Source of the DNA: a virus
Virus record (IMG/VR): IMGVR_UViG_3300044611_001441
Span: 1-22,147 of that record
DNA: 22,147 bases
Reading direction: 5' to 3' (one strand)
The position numbers and the translations under genes are program-made. Below, in pieces: positions 18,096 through 22,147 of the stretch (within the stretch, counting starts at the first letter, position 1; each line of letters starts with the position of its first letter). The notes beneath the pieces are model-generated. The model was given only the letters and a program-made list of their open reading frames with translations. It ran no database searches and had not been told where the DNA came from.

Positions 18096-18277
18096 CAGAC
18101 AAACTCTTGAATGTAATAGTCCACAGTTACCTCCAACTCCGCTGCTTTTTGCTCATAGAAGTTATCGGTGTATTGTTTAGCAGCAACCCATGCTTCATGA
18201 TTGAATTGTTCAGTTTCAGAGTGCTTCATGAAATCCTCATATGCTTTAATGAATTGTTCAATATCTTCGTCGTTCAT
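18095..18277 (-). CDS. Small acidic hypothetical protein
   Basis: 60 residues: MNDEDIEQFIKAYEDFMKHS, ETEQFNHEAWVAAKQYTDNF, YEQKAAELEVTVDYYIQEFV. Helical and acidic. Coupled to both neighbours. Unknown. Confidence 0.78.
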   Translation of the reverse strand: MNDEDIEQFIKAYEDFMKHSETEQFNHEAWVAAKQYTDNFYEQKAAELEVTVDYYIQEFV

Positions 18278-18399
18278 TTCACTTGCTCCTGAGAATTTCC
18301 ATAGTAGGAATCAATCATCTTCCGATCACGTTCAATCAGAAAAATGTTCCATCCAATAATAAATCCAAATACAGCAATAATCAAGTAAGTCAGTTTCAT
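18274..18399 (-). CDS. Very small membrane-anchored protein
   Basis: 41 residues with an N-terminal membrane segment (LTYLIIAVFGFIIGWNIFLI) and a charged tail ERDRKMIDSYYGNSQEQVK. TGATG overlap upstream, ATGA overlap downstream. Unknown. Confidence 0.68.
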   Translation of the reverse strand: MKLTYLIIAVFGFIIGWNIFLIERDRKMIDSYYGNSQEQVK

Positions 18400-18647
18400 C
18401 AGCAAGCACCTGCCATCGGATTCACATTCACTTCTTCCGTGTTGAAACCGGTGACTTCATAACCAAGACCAATGCGCTCAGCACATTCACGCTCAAAATC
18501 ACGCTTGGTGATGCATTTGGTGCTCATGGTATCCACACCTTGAAACTTGAGAACTTTGTAAAGGAACTGAGTGCTACCTTCGATGGGAAAGTAATCCACA
18601 ACCATAGAAGGTTTTCCATCAATTTTGGAGGTGGAGATCAGTTGCAT
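18399..18647 (-). CDS. Hypothetical protein, first gene of coupled operon
   Basis: 82 residues: MQLISTSKIDGKPSMVVDYF, PIEGSTQFLYKVLKFQGVDT, then KRDFERECAERIGLGYEVTGFNTEEV. Beta-rich with one helix; four Cys. Heads the chain that runs through 17019. Dyad promoter at 18672-18730. Confidence 0.78.
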   Translation of the reverse strand: MQLISTSKIDGKPSMVVDYFPIEGSTQFLYKVLKFQGVDTMSTKCITKRDFERECAERIGLGYEVTGFNTEEVNVNPMAGAC

Positions 18648-18671
18648 GGGGTGTCTCTCGATTACCTCTGT

Positions 18672-18730
18672 ATTATAGATCAGAACGACGGCACCACGTC
18701 GTAGCGTAGACCAGTTTGCGAAGTGTCCAT
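18672..18730 (-). promoter_or_regulatory. Dyad promoter module inside upstream gene
   Basis: Dyad 18709-18730 (ATGGACACT...AAACTGGTC, degenerate ends), 31 bp to TATAAT (18672-18677). Dyad and spacer are coding sequence of the upstream gene, yet the spacing is kept. Confidence 0.6.
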
Positions 18731-18883
18731 CTGCTCCCAGATCGTGTAAAGTTTATTATACAGTGCAGGAACACTTCCAAATTCCCGTGCGATTCGGTTC
18801 TCTTCACGCAGGTTAAGTTCCTGCAGTGCAGATAGAATCACACCAATTTCATGAACATTCAGTTGTACAGTCGTTTCAGTCAT
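18680..18883 (-). CDS. Small hypothetical protein
   Basis: 67 residues: MTETTVQLNVHEIGVILSAL, QELNLREENRIAREFGSVPA, LYNKLYTIWEQMDTSQTGLR. Helical pair, reminiscent of small cyanophage proteins with the layout LxxxExxxLxxAL...LxxKL. Its 3' end carries the promoter of the next operon. Starts 4 bases after the exported protein gene. Confidence 0.78.
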   Translation of the reverse strand: MTETTVQLNVHEIGVILSALQELNLREENRIAREFGSVPALYNKLYTIWEQMDTSQTGLRYDVVPSF

Positions 18884-18887
18884 TTAA

Positions 18888-19250
18888 TCAGTCCCAAGAT
18901 ACATTTTCAAGAATAAAACCAGGCATCACATAAGTCCACCCAGATCCACCAGGTTTATAATCCCACTTATATTCAAACTTATTGTGACTATCCCAAGTCA
19001 TATATCCTTTCTCTTTATCAAAACGACCTTTGATCGTCAGACTATGCTTATTAGAGAAAATGTTACGAGTGCGAAGTGCTCCGTTCGGTTCACGAGTTTC
19101 AATCACCACACAAACATCAGGATAGGTTTGAATTCCATACTCCAAAACACAATTTGTTTCATACCGAAACGGACGGTATACTTTAGATTCAGTTTGCGCG
19201 AACGTAGGAGTCGCAAACAGAAGTGCAGCAGCAAGAAGAAGTTTTTTCAT
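18888..19250 (-). CDS. Exported protein with signal peptide
   Basis: 120 residues. MKKLLLAAALLFATPTFAQ is a classic signal peptide (cleavage after FAQ or TFA). The mature part is beta-rich with two Cys (TNCVLEYG, PDVCVVIE) that could form a disulfide, and a KWDYKPGGSGWTYVMPGF end. It probably acts in the periplasm of the infected cell. Family unknown. ATGA-type overlap with the gene downstream of the metallopeptidase. Confidence 0.78.
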   Translation of the reverse strand: MKKLLLAAALLFATPTFAQTESKVYRPFRYETNCVLEYGIQTYPDVCVVIETREPNGALRTRNIFSNKHSLTIKGRFDKEKGYMTWDSHNKFEYKWDYKPGGSGWTYVMPGFILENVSWD

Positions 19251-19396
19251 ACAGTGAATTCCTTTGAGTTCATTATAGCACGGCGGGCAGCATATGCCTC
19301 AAATTCAGATGCAAATGATGCGATGGTCTGTCCAGTATCAGACCAAACAATATACCATCGTCCAACAAATTCACGAATGTAGATTTGTTTCTTCAT
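19247..19396 (-). CDS. Small hypothetical protein
   Basis: 49 residues from the ATG at 19394-19396: MKKQIYIREFVGRWYIVWSD, TGQTIASFASEFEAYAARRA, IMNSKEFTV. Beta-beta-alpha. The longer frame would overlap the metallopeptidase end and is not preferred. Unknown. Confidence 0.74.
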   Translation of the reverse strand: MKKQIYIREFVGRWYIVWSDTGQTIASFASEFEAYAARRAIMNSKEFTV

Positions 19397-19398
19397 TA

Positions 19399-19878
19399 TT
19401 ATACTACCTGCATCAGTCGGTTTGGGAAGAACTGTGCTACTTGTGAATCTGCCCACCCGTTCTTCTCAAACAGATACTCAAGATATAAGGTTTCTTCCTG
19501 TTCCCGTGCCTCTATTTCATGTGGTTGATACCAATAGTCAATATCTTCCACACATTCTTTACCATAACACATTTTTCCATGACGAATTTGTAGTGAACCG
19601 ACTACCCATTGCCTCAGGTGAGTCAGTTCATGTAAAAGAGTTTTTATATAAGTTTCTTCATCCATATAAGTATCCAACTCAATCAAAAACTCACGCGGAC
19701 GGTAAGATTTTCCAACATAATCGCAATAACCGTGAACTGCTTCACGCCTTAAACCACGATGAAGAATCTCAACCTGAATTTTATGCCTTGGTAGAAACTT
19801 ATTCAAAAACCAAGTGGCAACATCTTCACAGATTGGTTTACGATAACCATATCCAGAGCAAACAATGTAACTTTGCAT
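19399..19878 (-). CDS. Zinc metallopeptidase (HExxH), SprT-like
   Basis: 159 residues from the ATG at 19876-19878; the extended frame upstream starts at a TTG. The catalytic motif is LLHELTHLRQW with His83, Glu84 and His87. Downstream, YWYQPHEIEARE gives candidate third ligands Glu121/Glu123, a pattern seen in phage SprT-like or M-type peptidases. N-terminal half: beta strands VEILHRGLRREAVHGYCDY and FLIELDTY. The substrate is unknown; the genes beside it encode exported proteins, but this protein has no signal peptide. Confidence 0.82.
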   Translation of the reverse strand: MQSYIVCSGYGYRKPICEDVATWFLNKFLPRHKIQVEILHRGLRREAVHGYCDYVGKSYRPREFLIELDTYMDEETYIKTLLHELTHLRQWVVGSLQIRHGKMCYGKECVEDIDYWYQPHEIEAREQEETLYLEYLFEKNGWADSQVAQFFPNRLMQVV

Positions 19879-19945
19879 GACCAATGAGAAAACCAAACAA
19901 AAGATGAAACAAAGATCAAACGATCAAGACCATTATACTTCATAA

Positions 19946-20332
19946 TCAACAGGCAAATGCAAGACCTCCAACAGATGCTCCAAGTGCAGTTGCCCACCCA
20001 TAGTTTTTAGGATAATTCATAGCAGCAGCGCGTCCAATAGCACCTCCCATCACTGCACCCAGGAGAGTTCTTGTTGGATTGCAGTTGGGATTTGTCCGCC
20101 TTCCATAGTATCCACCCCCACCATTACTGTAGTACTGATTCACAGTGCCAGGACAAGGGACATTGTAAGTTTGCACACTTACACCACCAGGAACATAATT
20201 ACCATACTGATCATATCCACCAGGACGATAAACCTCTTGGTTTTGTGTACAAACTGCATAATTGTTTACCTGTTGTGCCTGCACTGGGGTAGAAGCAAGG
20301 ATCAATGGTAGAAGGAGAAGAAGTTGTTTCAT
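19946..20332 (-). CDS. Exported Gly-rich protein with glycine zipper
   Basis: 128 residues from the ATG at 20330-20332. MKQLLLLLPLILASTPVQAQ is a signal peptide. The middle is Gly/Tyr/Asn-rich with YRPGGYDQYGNYVPGG; the end, LLGAVMGGAIGRAAAMNYP...WATALGASVGGLAF, is a glycine-zipper membrane hairpin as in outer-membrane or pore-like lipoprotein relatives. It could alter the envelope of the infected cell; this is inference. 1 base after the upstream gene. Confidence 0.78.
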   Translation of the reverse strand: MKQLLLLLPLILASTPVQAQQVNNYAVCTQNQEVYRPGGYDQYGNYVPGGVSVQTYNVPCPGTVNQYYSNGGGGYYGRRTNPNCNPTRTLLGAVMGGAIGRAAAMNYPKNYGWATALGASVGGLAFAC

Positions 20333-20333
20333 T

Positions 20334-20792
20334 TTACTTAGCATATAAATATTGCCCGCTCCAATCGGCATGTTGAAATAACCATTCGCGTTGCTCAATA
20401 ATACGGAGATCATAACGAACACCTTTGGCAGGCGCTTTCCAACTGGCACTTTTATAAAGTTGACCAGTATTCTTATCTATAAAAGCATGAACACTGCGGG
20501 AACCATTTGCGTTCATAATGATCTTGTAATACTTACGACCAGTCTCAGGATAGAACTCATAATCACAATTACCATTCTTCAGATCTTCGATACACGCTTT
20601 ATGATAATCAACAGAATTGGCATCTCCAGCAAGAGAAAAGGTCAAAACAGACTGCTGATGAGACTTGATACTGTAATCAATAAAGTTTTGACGCAGTGCT
20701 TCACATAGAGCATAGGTATGCCCCAGAATTGCCTCTGCAATGTTCTTCTTTGCCTCTGCAGCAGCGGCGTAGTCAGCGAAAGTGGTGGTCAT
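20334..20792 (-). CDS. Conserved hypothetical protein (FIDKNTGxLYKxASWKAPAKG)
   Basis: 152 residues from the ATG at 20790-20792. An Ala-rich helix (FADYAAAAEAKKNIAEAILGHTY) then YEFYPETGRKYYKIIMNANGSRSVHAFIDKNTG and LYKSASWKAPAKGVRYDL. The second half is a signature shared by many phage proteins of unknown function. It looks like a compact cytoplasmic protein. Dyad promoter at 20817-20875. Confidence 0.82.
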   Translation of the reverse strand: MTTTFADYAAAAEAKKNIAEAILGHTYALCEALRQNFIDYSIKSHQQSVLTFSLAGDANSVDYHKACIEDLKNGNCDYEFYPETGRKYYKIIMNANGSRSVHAFIDKNTGQLYKSASWKAPAKGVRYDLRIIEQREWLFQHADWSGQYLYAK

Positions 20793-20816
20793 CAGAGGTT
20801 CTCTGATTGTCTCCAT

Positions 20817-20875
20817 ATTATAATGGGTCTCCCAGCGAACCAGGAGACCCCTTGTGCCAGTTTTTAAAGTGTCAC
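20817..20875 (-). promoter_or_regulatory. Dyad promoter module (gene 20334-20792)
   Basis: Dyad 20854-20875 (GTGACACTT-TAAA-AACTGGCAC), 31 bp to TATAAT (20817-20822). The spacer is a GGGTCTCC/GGAGACCC hairpin. The dyad begins right after the cp12 stop. Confidence 0.72.
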
Positions 20876-21088
20876 TTAATCCTCATAGATTCTACATTCA
20901 AGTGCATCAGGATTAGCATCACAATAGAGCTCAAATGCGTTTGGATCATAATCATCATCAGGATGATTTGCCTTATATGCCTTCAATGACTCTAATTCTT
21001 CTTCTGTATGTCTCCGTGCTTGTGGAGAAATTGTAGGGTCACTCAGAAGATCCTCATCCTTCTGAATGTGTTGATCTATGTTGTCCAT
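20876..21088 (-). CDS. cp12: CP12-like Calvin cycle inhibitor
   Basis: 70 residues. The C-terminal FELYCDANPDALECRIYED carries the CP12 signature, with Cys56 and Cys65 as the redox pair. The N-terminal Cys pair of plant CP12 is absent, and the middle SPQARRHTEEELESLKAYK is a helix, as in cyanophage CP12. In hosts CP12 ties GAPDH and PRK together and stops the Calvin cycle; phage CP12 is thought to turn carbon flux to the pentose phosphate pathway for nucleotides. Late box 22 bases upstream. Confidence 0.9.
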   Translation of the reverse strand: MDNIDQHIQKDEDLLSDPTISPQARRHTEEELESLKAYKANHPDDDYDPNAFELYCDANPDALECRIYED

Positions 21089-21109
21089 TGGTTTGTATCG
21101 TGTTGAGAG

Positions 21110-21117
21110 TATTTATT
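21110..21117 (-). promoter_or_regulatory. Late promoter box before cp12
   Basis: Minus-strand AATAAATA next to the stop of the upstream gene, leader about 15-20 bases. It implies late-type expression of cp12. Confidence 0.65.
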
Positions 21118-21294
21118 TTATCGGGGAGTGCAATCACCCTTACCTTCCAAAGATCTTACCATCAATTCAGCAAACTTTTCCATCTTTTGTGCAGAAACAG
21201 TCTGTGGAGCATAAGTAATTGCGTCTTTCAGGGCAATGAGTTCATTCCATTCATCTGTTGAAAGGAGTTCAGTGCCTGTTTTTGCGAGAGTCAT
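21118..21294 (-). CDS. Small conserved hypothetical protein
   Basis: 58 residues: MTLAKTGTELLSTDEWNELI, ALKDAITYAPQTVSAQKMEKF, AELMVRSLEGKGDCTPR. Helical; the MEKFxELxVRSLEGKGD end is familiar from cyanophage genomes. Unknown function. Late-like box TATAGATA at 21340-21347. Confidence 0.76.
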   Translation of the reverse strand: MTLAKTGTELLSTDEWNELIALKDAITYAPQTVSAQKMEKFAELMVRSLEGKGDCTPR

Positions 21295-21339
21295 AAGTTT
21301 CTTGCGATGTGTCCCAATGTTAGCATTTCAATATATGAT

Positions 21340-21347
21340 TATCTATA
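21340..21347 (-). promoter_or_regulatory. Possible late promoter variant
   Basis: Minus-strand TATAGATA, 46 bases before the gene at 21118-21294; same variant as at 3702-3709. Confidence 0.35.
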
Positions 21348-21378
21348 AACTTAATGTTTTCTTTGGGATCGCGTAATA

Positions 21379-21774
21379 TTACTTTACAAAGTCATCAAGT
21401 GCCTCAAGGTCATCTTTGAGTTCTTTTTCTTTTTTCTGATCATGATAGAAAGACCAAAGGGCGTTATGCACTTCCATCAGATGATCAACCCAGAAACCTG
21501 ATGGATAGATTCCTAGAGCATCTTGAAGTCCACGGTGACTAGTTCCTTCCTCTTCTGCCTTACACATAATGTAGCAGATTGCCTGAACCATATCAAGTTT
21601 ATCTTCTTCGGAAAGCATAAAATACTTTCCTACAGCACGTTGCTTTCCTTCCTCAAGGTCCTTCTGAAGTTGTTTGCAAGCATCAGAGTCCCACCACTCT
21701 TGTAGTGCTTTACCAAGGTTATTTGGTTTTTGTAGTTCTTCTGGATTTACCAGTGGTTTTTCTTCAGTCATCAT
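21379..21774 (-). CDS. Conserved hypothetical protein
   Basis: 131 residues starting at tandem ATGs (either may be used). An N-terminal LGKALQEWWDSDACKQLQKDLEEG helix, then KYFMLSEEDKLDMVQAICYIMCKAEEEGTSHRGLQDALGIYPSGFWVDHLMEVHNALWSF. All-helical with a conserved feel; the SHRGLQDALGIYPSGFWVDHL part looks like a helix-turn-helix, which is unproven. ATGA overlap with the gene upstream. Confidence 0.8.
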   Translation of the reverse strand: MMTEEKPLVNPEELQKPNNLGKALQEWWDSDACKQLQKDLEEGKQRAVGKYFMLSEEDKLDMVQAICYIMCKAEEEGTSHRGLQDALGIYPSGFWVDHLMEVHNALWSFYHDQKKEKELKDDLEALDDFVK

Positions 21775-21995
21775 TCTCCAAACATAGTTCCAAAGAATCC
21801 AGAGTCTCCCAATTTGCGGTTCTCCAGTTTATCAAGAATAGAATCAGTTGTTTGCAGAGTCTCAATACGACTAATCATATCAGCAATTACACTACAAACC
21901 ATTGGACGTTCTTGACGAGCAGCATATGCTAGTGCATTACGCAAAGATTGTTCTGCTTCTTTCAAACTGGTTTCTACACTTTCAGATAACGCCAT
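21771..21995 (-). CDS. Small helical hypothetical protein
   Basis: 74 residues from the ATG at 21993-21995, chosen because GGAGGA lies at the right distance. The text MALSESVETSLKEAEQSLRN, ALAYAARQERPMVCSVIADM, ISRIETLQTTDSIL is a long helix pair. TGATG overlap with the partial AbrB-like gene. Unknown function. Confidence 0.78.
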   Translation of the reverse strand: MALSESVETSLKEAEQSLRNALAYAARQERPMVCSVIADMISRIETLQTTDSILDKLENRKLGDSGFFGTMFGE

Positions 21996-22147
21996 CAGCA
22001 TTCCTCCATTCCAATAGGTTTAGTTACTTTACGCAAGATATATGACCCATCACCTTGGTCTACCCACTCAACTTGGTCTCCCTCTTTCAAATCTGCTGCT
22101 TCTAGCAAGTCATCTGGGAAAGACACAAAGTATTCAGTTTCATCAGT
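21995..22147 (-). CDS. AbrB/MazE-like protein, N-terminus beyond window
   Basis: The last 50 residues of a minus-strand gene entering from the right edge: EYFVSFPDDLLEAADLKEGD, QVEWVDQGDGSYILRKVTKP. F-x-x-L-x-x-x-x-x-L-K-x-G-D-x-V-x-W is the MazE/AbrB swapped-hairpin pattern. It differs clearly from the 3715-3885 protein, so the phage has two. Coupled to the helical gene downstream, which is not a known toxin type. Confidence 0.72.
   Translation of the reverse strand, partial: TDETEYFVSFPDDLLEAADLKEGDQVEWVDQGDGSYILRKVTKPIGMEEC

Noticed and set aside
19803-19943. 46-codon minus frame MKYNGLDRLIFVSSFVWFSHW
   Set aside because: More than half overlaps the metallopeptidase in another frame; only the 2-base gap to the upstream stop supports it. 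Possible but not strong enough.
6561-20875. The 22-bp dyads as tRNA-like or RNA hairpin terminators
   Set aside because: Most copies have the same central-arm mismatch (A opposite G or C opposite T) and no U-run; fixed distance to the -10 fits a promoter element better.
1-22147. tRNA genes, rRNA genes, integrase or attachment sites
   Set aside because: I looked for tRNA-like CCA ends and cloverleaf arms and for integrase motifs and saw none; a covariance-model search would be needed for certainty.

Overview
The window is a stretch of a T4-like cyanophage genome (marine cyanomyovirus, Kyanoviridae type). The evidence is a T4-type baseplate wedge pair (gp6 C-terminal end cut off by the window edge, and gp25), the cyanophage auxiliary genes speD and cp12, a cyanophage GT-A glycosyltransferase, T4-late-type promoter boxes (NATAAATA), and a dense field of 30-150 residue genes. 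All 70 coding features I support lie on the minus strand, so transcription runs from high to low coordinates. About half of the genes overlap the next one by 1 or 4 bases (TAATG, TGATG, ATGA, GTGA), which indicates translational coupling.

Layout, left to right. 1-3885: late/structural block with gp6, gp25, a small acidic protein, speD, an unknown aromatic-rich protein, two very small conserved proteins, the glycosyltransferase and an AbrB/MazE-fold protein. 3886-9570: GC-richer accessory region with small genes, separated by unusually large and structured gaps. It holds a winged-helix-like protein, a KTSC-like protein, a Gp88-family protein, 25-bp tandem repeats, a 34-bp inverted repeat, structured RNA candidates and clusters of a 13-bp palindrome. 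9572-12360: coupled small-gene operons. 12361-12786: a gene-free zone with a near-ideal sigma70 promoter facing right (plus strand) in front of 10-bp tandem repeats. 12787-16322: further coupled small genes plus a KxDG nucleotidyltransferase/ligase-like protein. 16319-17029: a GIY-YIG homing endonuclease gene placed at the 5' end of a small membrane-protein gene, with a late promoter inside the loop of a hairpin. 17019-18883: early-type small-gene operon. 18888-20332: two proteins with signal peptides and a zinc metallopeptidase. 20334-22147: cp12 and small genes, ending in a second AbrB/MazE-type protein cut by the edge.

The most striking non-coding signal is a repeated promoter module, seen 14 times between 6.5 and 20.9 kb. 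A 22-bp dyad (GTGnCAGTT-N4-AACTGnCAC) sits 29-32 bp, most often 31 bp, upstream of a TATAAT-like -10 box, usually with no recognisable -35 box and often with a GC hairpin filling the spacer. Twelve copies drive the minus-strand genes; two point right into gene-free DNA and may make small RNAs. A second family is a 13-bp palindrome (ATCTCGWCGAGAT and CTAGAT variants) in three clusters (5.8, 9.5 and 12.3 kb) upstream of three small genes. These two families look like operators of a phage early regulatory circuit; the proteins that bind them are unknown.

Functional calls rest on motif recognition by eye. No search was run, and most small genes remain of unknown function.
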